Part shown: positions 26,360 through 33,832 of the stretch, piece by piece
Numbering within the stretch: the stretch's first letter is position 1
How the letters are laid out: each line of letters opens with the position of its first letter
From: Vicinamibacterales bacterium
GTDB taxonomy: Bacteria > Acidobacteriota > Vicinamibacteria > Vicinamibacterales > UBA823
DNA length: 39,604 nucleotides
Assembly (NCBI GenBank): GCA_036012125.1
Contig: DASCOS010000017.1
Span: 1 to 39,604, forward strand
Direction: 5' to 3'
Made by a program: the position numbers and the translations under genes
Notes under the pieces: model-generated
What the model saw: the letters and a program-made list of their open reading frames with translations, nothing else
The model's database searches: none
Told to the model about the DNA's origin: nothing

Positions 26360-26695
26360 ATGAACATATCCCAGTACAAAGATGCGTTGTTGCGAAAACG
26401 TGCGGAGATCTTGTCAGAAGTTGGCGCCAAGCCACTCCAAACGACAATGGATAACAATACGCGGCAGGGCGATCTGGCTGACCAGGCCAGTGGCAACAAC
26501 GAAGTTCATATTCGGTTAAAGCTTAAGCAGACCGACGCAAAGATTCTCCAAGCTATCGAAGAAGCACTCTACCGTATGGAGAAGGGTAATTACGGAGAGT
26601 GTTTGGATTGCGGTGAGGCAATTGCGCCAGCGCGATTGAATGCCATTCCGTGGACCCGAATGTGCATTACCTGTAAGGAGAAGCAAGCAAGCTGA
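26360..26695 (+). CDS. DksA/TraR family C4 zinc-finger protein
   Basis: A 111-residue DksA/TraR-type protein: an N-terminal helical coiled-coil region (SQYKDALLRKRAEIL and onward), a central acidic stretch (DNNTRQGDLADQASGNNE) and a C4 zinc finger CLDCGEAI with CITCKEK near the C-terminus. Such proteins enter the RNA polymerase secondary channel and adjust transcription, often with ppGpp. The DxxDxA coiled-coil tip of E. coli DksA is represented by GDLADQA. The start is fixed by GGAGG (26349-26353) six bases before the ATG at 26360; the GTG at 26342 is less likely. Its TGA overlaps the apparent CTG start of folK. Confidence 0.9.
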   Translation: MNISQYKDALLRKRAEILSEVGAKPLQTTMDNNTRQGDLADQASGNNEVHIRLKLKQTDAKILQAIEEALYRMEKGNYGECLDCGEAIAPARLNAIPWTRMCITCKEKQAS

Positions 26696-27183
26696 GCGAT
26701 CGACCGATTTTTTCATCTGAGCTTCGTCCGGTAGCGGTTGCCCTTGGTAGTAACATCGGTGACCGGACCTCTCATCTGAAGTATGCCGTAGCTCGGCTTG
26801 GCTCGCTCTTAGTCGGCATGCAGGTCTCAACTTTCGTCGAGACTCAGCCGGAAGGCGTGGTGTCCCAGCCGGCGTTTTTGAACGCCGCTGTCGTTGGTCA
26901 GAGTGCCGAAGCACCAACTGAGCTTCTGACGGCGCTCATGATGATTGAGAAGGAACGGGCGCGGACCCGCCCGTTCCCCGGCGCACCCCGTACACTCGAC
27001 CTCGATCTCCTCCTCGTTGGTGACCTAGTCAATTCGTCACCAAGCCTTGAGTTACCGCACCCACGGTTCCGGGAGCGTCGGTTCGTGCTTGAGCCACTCT
27101 TAGAGATCGCACCTGATATGGTCGACCCGGTGACCGAGCTGACCGTTACTAAGTTGCTGGAGCGTCTTGACTTACGTACTTGA
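26692..27183 (+). CDS. folK: 2-amino-4-hydroxy-6-hydroxymethyldihydropteridine pyrophosphokinase (HPPK), apparent CTG start
   Basis: HPPK transfers pyrophosphate from ATP to the pterin before dihydropteroate synthesis in folate biosynthesis. Motifs are VAVALGSNIGDR near the N-terminus, FVETQPEG, PAFLNAAVV and the ATP/magnesium segment GAPRTLDLDLLLVGD, then LPHPRFRERRFVLEPL. The conserved N-terminal strand lies upstream of the first ATG (26818). Between the in-frame TAA at 26674 and 26818 there is no ATG, GTG or TTG. The only reasonable start is CTG 26692, which overlaps the dksA TGA (CTGA) and has AAGGAG at 26675-26680, 11 bases upstream. From there the protein has 163 residues, the usual HPPK size. 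Either a real rare start with coupling or a sequence error. Confidence 0.88.
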   Translation: MSDRPIFSSELRPVAVALGSNIGDRTSHLKYAVARLGSLLVGMQVSTFVETQPEGVVSQPAFLNAAVVGQSAEAPTELLTALMMIEKERARTRPFPGAPRTLDLDLLLVGDLVNSSPSLELPHPRFRERRFVLEPLLEIAPDMVDPVTELTVTKLLERLDLRT

Positions 27184-27226
27184 CCGATTGTTGATTTCGA
27201 TTGGGTGGCGGTTGGACCGGCGCCAC

Positions 27227-28447
27227 TTACTCAAACCGCAGTGATTCAATGGGGTCGAGCTGGGCCGCCTTTCTGGCTGGGTAAAAACCGAAGAAGATGC
27301 CGGTAATAGCGGCGAAGCCGAATGCCACAATCACTGCGTCGAGAGAGACAGTCGTTGGCCACTCCAGGAACTGCGTGATACCGCGGGAGAGACCGAGGCC
27401 AAGGGCAATGCCGATAGCACCGCCAAACAGGCTGAGAACAACTGCCTCAACGAGGAATTGAAAGAGCACGTCTTGACCCTTCGCGCCAACCGCCATTCGA
27501 AGGCCGATTTCTCGTGTCCGCTCGGTCACCGATACCAGCATAATGTTCATGATGCCGATGCCACCGACGAGCAGCGACACGCCGGCGATGCTTGCCAGCA
27601 GACTGGTCATCGTGCGCGTCGCCTCGCTACGGACGTCGGCCATCTCTTCGAGTGTCCGCACTCGGAAATCGTCCTCGTCCCCGGGGATGAGGTTGTGCTG
27701 AACTCTGAGTAGGGCTGAGATTTCGTCTGAGACCGGCACGGTTTGACCGGCCGACATTGCGGACACGGTGATACTTTGAACGTATCGGATGCCGCGAAGC
27801 TTCTTTTGAACGGTCGTGAATGGGACGAAGATTGTATCGTCCTGGTCCTCCCCAAACGAGCCTGGCCCCTTCACCGCCATGACCCCGATCACCTTAAATG
27901 GCTGCCTGCGGATACGTATTGTTTGCCCCACGGGGTCGGCACCTTCGCCGAATAGCGTGTCACGTACGATTGAGCCGAGTACCGCGACCTTGGCTGAGGC
28001 GCTCACGTCACTCGGGGAGAAGAAGGTACCAAACTCCGTCGGCCAGAAGCGTATCAGTGGAAATTCCACGTCTGTTCCTTGAACTCGAGTGGACCAGTTT
28101 TGATTCCCCGACACGACTTGAGCACGAATGTTCACACCAGCAGCCACGTATTGCACGCCCTGCACCTGCTCCCGGATCGCTTTAGCGTCGTCAGTTGATA
28201 AGGTCGTTGCTGACCCCCATCCGTGGCGGACGCCGCCGGACGAAAAGTTGCCAGCCGACACGCTGATCATGTTTGTGCCTGCTGATGTGATCTGGTCTTC
28301 GATCGACTGCTGGGCACCGCTACCCAGTGCCACCATCGTGATGACGGCTGCAACGCCGATGATCAGGCCGAGCATTGTCAAGCTCGTGCGCATCTTATTG
28401 CGGCCGAGAGCCTTGAGGCCGATTCTGAGGATCATGAAGAGTGACAT
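27227..28447 (-). CDS. MacB-like ABC transporter permease
   Basis: A 406-residue permease of the MacB type. One N-terminal helix (about 18-40, RTSLTMLGLIIGVAAVITMVALG) is followed by a periplasmic domain (about 45-270, starting GAQQSIEDQITSAGTNMISV) and three C-terminal helices. The coupling motif VTERTREIGLRMAVGAKGQDVLFQFLVEA and the ending PARKAAQLDPIESLRFE are typical. Unlike E. coli MacB the ATPase is not fused but encoded by the gene one base upstream. It is the last gene of the tolC-macA-ATPase-permease operon and converges with folK. Likely exports small hydrophobic compounds, peptides or lipids with the adaptor and outer-membrane channel. Substrate unknown. Confidence 0.93.
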   Translation of the reverse strand: MSLFMILRIGLKALGRNKMRTSLTMLGLIIGVAAVITMVALGSGAQQSIEDQITSAGTNMISVSAGNFSSGGVRHGWGSATTLSTDDAKAIREQVQGVQYVAAGVNIRAQVVSGNQNWSTRVQGTDVEFPLIRFWPTEFGTFFSPSDVSASAKVAVLGSIVRDTLFGEGADPVGQTIRIRRQPFKVIGVMAVKGPGSFGEDQDDTIFVPFTTVQKKLRGIRYVQSITVSAMSAGQTVPVSDEISALLRVQHNLIPGDEDDFRVRTLEEMADVRSEATRTMTSLLASIAGVSLLVGGIGIMNIMLVSVTERTREIGLRMAVGAKGQDVLFQFLVEAVVLSLFGGAIGIALGLGLSRGITQFLEWPTTVSLDAVIVAFGFAAITGIFFGFYPARKAAQLDPIESLRFE

Positions 28448-28448
28448 G

Positions 28449-29237
28449 TCAGGTTCCTATAGTGGTTGTCTCACTCGGTTGAGTTGCTGGTTCAACGTCT
28501 ACGTCCAGCGGTAGCGCTGCCATTTCATCTCGCGCGATCCGCCGCGTTTTGGTTTGATTGTCGGCGACGATTCTTCCATCTCGAAATCCGACGATCCGAC
28601 TGCCGTATTCGGCGATGGCCTGTTCATGGGTAATGAGTAGTATCGTGATTCCACGGTCAGTGTTCAAAGCCTGGAAGATGTCCATGACTTCGACGCTGGT
28701 TCGTGAATCGAGGTTCCCCGTGGGTTCGTCGGCGAGCACGATGGACGGCTCGTTGATAAGTGCCCGCGCGATGGCGACCCGCTGTTGCTGGCCGCCTGAC
28801 ATCTGGTTCGGGTGGTGGTTGGCGCGGTCAGCAAGGCCGACCTCTGTTAACGCGTCCCGAGCGCGCTGTCGTCGCTCAGCGGTCTTCATCCCGTTGCCGC
28901 CGTAAAGTAGCGGTAGTTCGACGTTATCGAGCGCCGACGTTCGTGGTAACAGGTTAAAGCCCTGGAAGACGAAGCCGATCTGGCGATTACGGATGACAGC
29001 CAATTCGTTCTTCGAGAGCTTCGATACGTCCTTTCCCTCGAGAACATATTCACCGCTCGTTGGCCGGTCGAGACACCCCAGAATGTGCATGAAGGTCGAT
29101 TTACCAGAGCCCGAAGGGCCGATGACCGACAGGAACTCGCCCGATTCGATATCGATGCTGACGCCGCGTAACGCGCGCACCTCCACTTCACCGAGGCTGT
29201 AGGTCTTGACGAGCTTACGTGTCGAAATAATGGGCAT
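28449..29237 (-). CDS. ABC transporter ATP-binding protein, MacB/LolD-type
   Basis: A 262-residue ATPase with Walker [10 protein letters not shown] (40-48), signature [15 protein letters not shown], Walker [13 protein letters not shown] and the H-loop THEQ. The C-terminal 35 residues after the ATPase core (TRRIARDEMAALPLDVDVEPATQPSE...) are an extension not needed for activity and probably flexible. The permease start codon lies one base after this gene's stop, and the adaptor gene ends 15 bp upstream, so the operon is continuous. It drives the mechanical cycle of the adjacent permease, as in MacB. Confidence 0.93.
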   Translation of the reverse strand: MPIISTRKLVKTYSLGEVEVRALRGVSIDIESGEFLSVIGPSGSGKSTFMHILGCLDRPTSGEYVLEGKDVSKLSKNELAVIRNRQIGFVFQGFNLLPRTSALDNVELPLLYGGNGMKTAERRQRARDALTEVGLADRANHHPNQMSGGQQQRVAIARALINEPSIVLADEPTGNLDSRTSVEVMDIFQALNTDRGITILLITHEQAIAEYGSRIVGFRDGRIVADNQTKTRRIARDEMAALPLDVDVEPATQPSETTTIGT

Positions 29238-29252
29238 TGGTCTGAGGGTCGG

Positions 29253-30728
29253 TTAGCGTCCAAAGAAGCTGCGACGCTGCGGTATGAGCGGCGAATTGGT
29301 CTGACCGGTCGGCCGGGTCAAGGCTCCAGCGGCTAAGGAAATGTTCGTGATCAATTCGGTGCCCGGCGGGATTGCAGGGTCGAGGAGTTCGGTAAACGCG
29401 CCGTCCGTGATGCCGAGACGGAGCGCCGTTGGCTTGACGTCACCGCTTGCATAGAGCCACACCTGACCGCGCGTTACCGTCTCTGGTAGAGGGCCAAACA
29501 GCGCATCGATCGTTGTTGCGCCGCGCTCCGTGGCTGGAATCGTGTCAGTGGCCACCGGCCTAGGGCGGCGGCGACCGCTGACGTTCGCCTGTTCACCGAC
29601 TCCGCCCTGACTTGGGCGCCCACCAAACTGCTCGCGCATAGTGGTGCGCTCCTCCTCCGACATGTTCTGGAAGCGTTCCATCATCTGACGGCGTCCCTCG
29701 GGGCGGCTCCCTTGGCCATCGCTACGGCCGACCTCTGGCTGTTCGGGCACCGGCTGACTAAGCGCCACGAACATGTCGTCAGTTGGTCGAAATCGCAGCG
29801 CTGCGTTCGGAATACGCAGGGCATCGTTGCGGCGGGCAATTTCCAGAGTTACTGTGGCGGTCATGCCTGGCTTCAGCCTTAGGTCCGGGTTTGGTACGTC
29901 GATCTGCGTCGCGTATGTTACGACGTTCTCCACGACGATTGGTTCCAGTCTGACCTGTGAGACTAGGCCCTCAAATTCCGAGTCTGGATAGGCGTCAACC
30001 CGGAACGTCACGACTTGGCCCGGCCTGATCCGGCCTACATCTGATTCGTCGATGTTGGCGTTGACTTTCATTTTTGTCAGGTCAGCCGCGAGCAGAAACA
30101 GGATGGGCGCCTGCATGCTTGCAGCAACGGTCTGCCCGACATCGACGCTGCGAGAAATAACGATACCGTCGATGGGCGAAGTAATGATCGTGTGTTCGAG
30201 GTTCACATTCGCCTGGTTCAACGAAGCTTCAGCTTGAGTCATCTGCGCTCGTGAGGAACGTAATTGCGCCTCGGCCAATCGGGCTTCGACCTGCGCCGCC
30301 TCGAGCTCGCTTGCGGGTATTAGACTACGGGCTGAGAGACCCTCAGCGCGTGCGAGTTTTGTTTCGGCGTCATCGATGGCTATCGTCAGCCGCTCAACAT
30401 CCGCCTGTGCCCTGATCAGGTTGGCCTTGGATTGTTCCACTTGCGTCTCGAACAACGACGGGTCCAGCCGCGCGATTACCTCATCAGTTCTAACGATTGA
30501 GTTGAAATCGGCGTAGAGCTCTTGAATCTTTCCGGAGACTTGGCTACCGACCTGGACCGTGGTCACTGCTTCGAGTGCGCCGGTGGCGCCCACGCTGTCG
30601 ATGATGTCGCCCGTGGAAACAGTCGCCGTCCGCACTTCGGGCACGATGTCGGGCTGCCGCAAGTAGGTATAAACTCCCGCACTTATGACTACACTGGTCA
30701 GCAATAGTAAGGTGAGCGTCCGCTTCAT
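29253..30728 (-). CDS. MacA-like periplasmic adaptor (HlyD/RND membrane-fusion family) with charged insertion
   Basis: A 491-residue adaptor. An N-terminal anchor (KRTLTLLLLTSVVISAGVYTYL) is followed by a biotinyl-lipoyl-like half motif (VQVGSQVSGKIQELYADFNSIV, 58-80). A long coiled-coil hairpin (about 93-178) and the second lipoyl half (ITSPIDGIVISRSVDVGQTV, 182-201) come next. The beta-barrel domain (LKPGMTATVTLEI, 285-297) follows. An insertion of about 90 residues (roughly 323-412), rich in Gln, Arg, Glu and Gly with RFQNMSEEERTTMREQFG, interrupts the membrane-proximal domain before GQVWLYASGDVKPTALRLGITDG. It links the inner-membrane MacB pair with the TolC-like channel. The tolC-like gene ends 4 bp upstream. 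Confidence 0.92.
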   Translation of the reverse strand: MKRTLTLLLLTSVVISAGVYTYLRQPDIVPEVRTATVSTGDIIDSVGATGALEAVTTVQVGSQVSGKIQELYADFNSIVRTDEVIARLDPSLFETQVEQSKANLIRAQADVERLTIAIDDAETKLARAEGLSARSLIPASELEAAQVEARLAEAQLRSSRAQMTQAEASLNQANVNLEHTIITSPIDGIVISRSVDVGQTVAASMQAPILFLLAADLTKMKVNANIDESDVGRIRPGQVVTFRVDAYPDSEFEGLVSQVRLEPIVVENVVTYATQIDVPNPDLRLKPGMTATVTLEIARRNDALRIPNAALRFRPTDDMFVALSQPVPEQPEVGRSDGQGSRPEGRRQMMERFQNMSEEERTTMREQFGGRPSQGGVGEQANVSGRRRPRPVATDTIPATERGATTIDALFGPLPETVTRGQVWLYASGDVKPTALRLGITDGAFTELLDPAIPPGTELITNISLAAGALTRPTGQTNSPLIPQRRSFFGR

Positions 30729-30732
30729 AATG

Positions 30733-32343
30733 CTAGTTGCCTCCGCCTGACACGATAATGATACTACCTTGGGTTAGCGAGGTCTGCTGGGCCCGATCGA
30801 ATTCGATCCGGGATTTCTGGTGGTCTAGAATCGTTTGAAGCTCGGCTCGCTGGGCGTCCGCCAAGTCGCGTTGCGCCTGGACAACAAAAAAGTTGGTCGA
30901 TGCTCCGACTTCAAATTTGCTCTGCTCGGCGTCGAGCTGTTGCCGAGCTAACTCACGAGCGGCGGTGGCCGCTTCGATCCGCCGCAACGAGCTTTGGATT
31001 TGCAGCCCGGCATTCGTGACTTCAGTTGCGATTTGCAGCTCCATCTGCTCGATCTGCGCCTGCGTCTGTTTAGCCTGTATCTGGGCGCGGGCGTATGACG
31101 CTTCGGCGGCACTCTGGCCGAGTGGGTAGCTGAGTGTCATCGACACGTTCCACGCAGGGAAATCGTTGCCGATGAGCTGGTTCAGCGAGTCTACGTAGCC
31201 CCCTGGAAGGACACTGCCGACGTCACCGCCGAGACCGGACCGGACGAATTGGGTGCCGCCCAGGCCCTGCAGGGTATAGGACGCGCGGACGTCCAACGCT
31301 GGCAGCGTTGTGTCACGCGCCGCACGTAGGTTGATGTCATTGATGTCTAGCTGACGGCGAGAGCGTGCGATGTCAGTCCGTTGTGCGAGCGCCGCCCGGA
31401 TCGCCTCCTCAATGTTCACCGGTGAAGCGTCGAAGCGAGGCCGGTCGACAGGCACGACCTCGGCCTCCCATAACAGGTCGTCGGTACCGTTGACCAATAA
31501 TCGCTTCAGGATGAGCGCCGCTGTGCGCCGCACTTGCAGTGTCTCGGCCAGAACCTGGCGACGTTGCGCAGCTTCGGCCTGGGATTGAATGATGTCGATC
31601 GGCGCAAGAGTCCCGAGCTCGACACGAGCTTGGTTATCCGTAATGAGATCCTCCGCCAGTTCGACGAACTGCTCCTGCACGTTGATTGCCTCCGAAGCGA
31701 TCACGAGATCCCAGTAGGCGCTTCGTACGGCCGCCTCGGTGTTAGTAATCAGTCGCCGCAAGTCGATGTCTGAGAGCTCCCGGGAAAGCTGTGTCACTTG
31801 CAGCCGCTGGCGGTTCGAATCGATCTTGAAGCCCCGCAAAAGCGGTTGTGTGTAGATGACATCGACATTCGAACGGTAGCTTGGGTTGAAGCTGGAGAAG
31901 ATACTGGTTGTTGCGTTTCGGTTGTTACTCCAGGAGGCATCAATTGAGGCGCCACCCCACTTGAGTGCCTTCGTGAGGCCAGCGTTGTAGGTGGCGGTGT
32001 CGCTGACAACGCGCTGGCCACCATCTAGTTGGGTTACCGAAGGTTGAGCACGGGAAGTGGTGCCGATGGTCGAATCGAAGGTGGGCGAAAAAGCAGCCTG
32101 GGCCGATGCGATGTCGAGGTCGGCAATTTGCGGGTTCAATTGTTGGACGGCGATGTCGAGGTTGTTTTCGAGCGCGCGGCTCACCGCCTCATCGAGGGTC
32201 AAGCGGACGGTCCGTGCCGCAGGCGGCGTCTGCTCAGAGGCGGCCTGTTCGACCAATTCAGCAATGCGTGCTTCGAGAGGTTCTTGGGCACCGGACGTTT
32301 CGACCACTCCCACCAGCACGAGTACGAACATGACGAGCTTCAT
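30733..32343 (-). CDS. TolC-family outer-membrane efflux protein
   Basis: A 536-residue TolC-like protein: signal peptide KLVMFVLVLVGVVETSGAQ, a preface region, and two outer-membrane-factor repeats beginning RLTLDEAVSRALENNLDI and NIEEAIRAALAQRTDI. Long helices rich in Ala, Gln and Glu alternate with beta segments such as TPTFDSTIG-like and NVSMTLSYPLG strands. Such trimers form the outer-membrane duct for tripartite efflux. The ATG at 32343 is favoured because GGAAGGA sits six bases upstream and the signal peptide begins at once; a GTG at 32397 is open. A perfect inverted repeat sits just upstream of the ribosome-binding site. It is the first gene of the four-gene export operon. Confidence 0.92.
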   Translation of the reverse strand: MKLVMFVLVLVGVVETSGAQEPLEARIAELVEQAASEQTPPAARTVRLTLDEAVSRALENNLDIAVQQLNPQIADLDIASAQAAFSPTFDSTIGTTSRAQPSVTQLDGGQRVVSDTATYNAGLTKALKWGGASIDASWSNNRNATTSIFSSFNPSYRSNVDVIYTQPLLRGFKIDSNRQRLQVTQLSRELSDIDLRRLITNTEAAVRSAYWDLVIASEAINVQEQFVELAEDLITDNQARVELGTLAPIDIIQSQAEAAQRRQVLAETLQVRRTAALILKRLLVNGTDDLLWEAEVVPVDRPRFDASPVNIEEAIRAALAQRTDIARSRRQLDINDINLRAARDTTLPALDVRASYTLQGLGGTQFVRSGLGGDVGSVLPGGYVDSLNQLIGNDFPAWNVSMTLSYPLGQSAAEASYARAQIQAKQTQAQIEQMELQIATEVTNAGLQIQSSLRRIEAATAARELARQQLDAEQSKFEVGASTNFFVVQAQRDLADAQRAELQTILDHQKSRIEFDRAQQTSLTQGSIIIVSGGGN

Positions 32344-32357
32344 TAGTGTTCCTTCCA

Positions 32358-32398
32358 GGTGGACGTTATCGAGATTAACAATTTCTTGTCCGTCCACC
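32358..32398 (-). promoter_or_regulatory. Perfect inverted repeat abutting the tolC-like ribosome-binding site
   Basis: GGTGGACG (32358-32365) and CGTCCACC (32391-32398) are perfect 8-bp arms around a 25-bp spacer. On the minus-strand mRNA the 3' arm ends one base before the GGAAGGA site of the tolC-like gene (ATG 32343). It may be a repressor operator for the efflux operon or a leader hairpin that limits ribosome access. There is no T-run, so termination is unlikely. Confidence 0.5.
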
Positions 32399-32517
32399 CC
32401 ATATGGGAGAGATTCTTCAAATTCACTAGGACCGCCAAAGTGAACCCATCATAAGTAGGACGACGGATTGTCCTTTGGGGCCTTCTTGTTCATCGGGAAA
32501 TCTTCTCGAATCGAGCT

Positions 32518-33726
32518 CTAATTACGGGTAAGTTGTTCTAAACGAAGAACTACCTGCCCAATAATATTGTTTGGTGTTGAGGCCCCAGCCGTCAAGCCAA
32601 TGGTAACTTCACCGGTTAGCGGCAGCCATTCCTTAACGGTAACTTCCTGTTTGTCTCGGGACTGCGACAGGTTTGAAAGTGGACCGCTGACTGGCCGGTG
32701 ATGAATCTCCGCCAATGAGGCTAGAGACTCGGCATCAGCGATGTGATAGGTAGGAAGTTTCGCAGTGCAGATTCTCGCCAAGTTTCTAGTGTTACTGCTG
32801 TTATAACCACCGACCACGATCATCAGATCGAGTCGTTCGGAGCCAACAAGGTTCTGCACGGCGTCTTGGCGATCTTGCGTGGCACTACAGATTGTGTCAA
32901 AGGCACGGTAGTGAAAGTCGAGTTCAGCCTCCCCGTACCGGTCGATCATGGCCTGACGGCACATTTCACCAATTTCCAGCGATTCCGACATCAGCATTGT
33001 CGTTTGATTGGCTAATCCAATTCGCTCTAGGTGTTGATCGGGGTCGAATCCCTTAGAGGCTGTATGCTTGAACTTCTCCAAGAATTTGTGGCGATTCCCT
33101 CCAGACCGCGCATAGTCGCAGACAAGTTGTGCCTGGTCGCGGTCCAGGACGACGAGAAACCGTCCATTAGGGTAATTCAGTGATTGGGAGGCAGTTGCCT
33201 GAGTTTCCTCATGATGCACCTTTCCATGGATAAGTGCGGTAAAGCCATCTTTGGCGTACCGTTCAACGTTCTTCCAGACGTTGAGTACCGAACCGCAGGT
33301 AGTATCAATGAGCGTGCATCCGAACTGATCGTATTTGGCCAATTCGTCAACGGTCACCCCGAAGGCAGGAATAATGATTACAACTTCAGGTCCAAGTGGC
33401 TCTCGCGGTTCGTGCGGGTCGCTTAGGAACCGAATGCCAGCGGTCCGCAACTTATCGTTCACGTGTGGGTTGTGAATGATCTCACCGGTAAGATAAACGG
33501 TTCTCTTAGGGAACCGCATGCGAGTTTGGTACGCATAGTCAACTGCGCGATCAACACCGTAGCAAAATCCAAATTCCTTCGCGAGGCGGACTGTGAGTCG
33601 GCCTCGTGTTCTCTGGAATCCATGGCTAATAATTTCATTAACGATTGCACTATCGTAATCCTCAGCGAGCGCTGGGGCGACGGCTTCGTTCAGGTCGAGA
33701 CCTTTTCTGAAGATCACTGATGGCAC
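32518..33726 (-). CDS. ispH: 4-hydroxy-3-methylbut-2-enyl diphosphate reductase, plant/cyanobacterial type
   Basis: IspH makes IPP and DMAPP from HMBPP in the last step of the MEP isoprenoid pathway, using a [4Fe-4S] cluster. The three cluster ligands are C55 (EFGFCYGVDRAV), C144 (IDTTCGSV) and C280 (FDTICSATQDRQ). The catalytic acid region is HHEETQATAS, and the substrate loop GGYNSSNT and the ending TAGASTPNNII are present. At 402 residues it is longer than the roughly 316-residue E. coli enzyme. It has the N-terminal extension and internal segments (YDSAIVNEIISHGFQ, HTASKGFDPD, LANQTTML) of the plant/cyanobacterial branch. The start is GTG at 33726, with an exact TATAAT about 40 bp upstream. 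It is historically also called LytB, but is unrelated to the SpoIID/LytB-domain gene next to it. Confidence 0.96.
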   Translation of the reverse strand: MPSVIFRKGLDLNEAVAPALAEDYDSAIVNEIISHGFQRTRGRLTVRLAKEFGFCYGVDRAVDYAYQTRMRFPKRTVYLTGEIIHNPHVNDKLRTAGIRFLSDPHEPREPLGPEVVIIIPAFGVTVDELAKYDQFGCTLIDTTCGSVLNVWKNVERYAKDGFTALIHGKVHHEETQATASQSLNYPNGRFLVVLDRDQAQLVCDYARSGGNRHKFLEKFKHTASKGFDPDQHLERIGLANQTTMLMSESLEIGEMCRQAMIDRYGEAELDFHYRAFDTICSATQDRQDAVQNLVGSERLDLMIVVGGYNSSNTRNLARICTAKLPTYHIADAESLASLAEIHHRPVSGPLSNLSQSRDKQEVTVKEWLPLTGEVTIGLTAGASTPNNIIGQVVLRLEQLTRN

Positions 33727-33766
33727 GTGAATCTGACCTCGATAGTTACCCTAATCCAGAAGCTTA

Positions 33767-33772
33767 ATTATA
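33767..33772 (-). promoter_or_regulatory. Candidate -10 box for ispH
   Basis: An exact TATAAT on the minus strand lies about 40 bp before the ispH GTG, in the 106-bp gap after the SpoIID-like gene. No good -35 match is seen at the right distance, so it may depend on an activator or be chance. Confidence 0.4.
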
Positions 33773-33832
33773 TTTCACTGAGGGTCACTTCAGGCCAGAA
33801 CGTGTAGTCGTATTCTGTCGACCAACTAAGGA

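Noticed and set aside
27205-27226. Hairpin GTGGCG/CGCCAC between folK and the macB permease as a bidirectional terminator
   Set aside because: The 6-bp stem is followed by no T-run on either strand; possible but unsupported.
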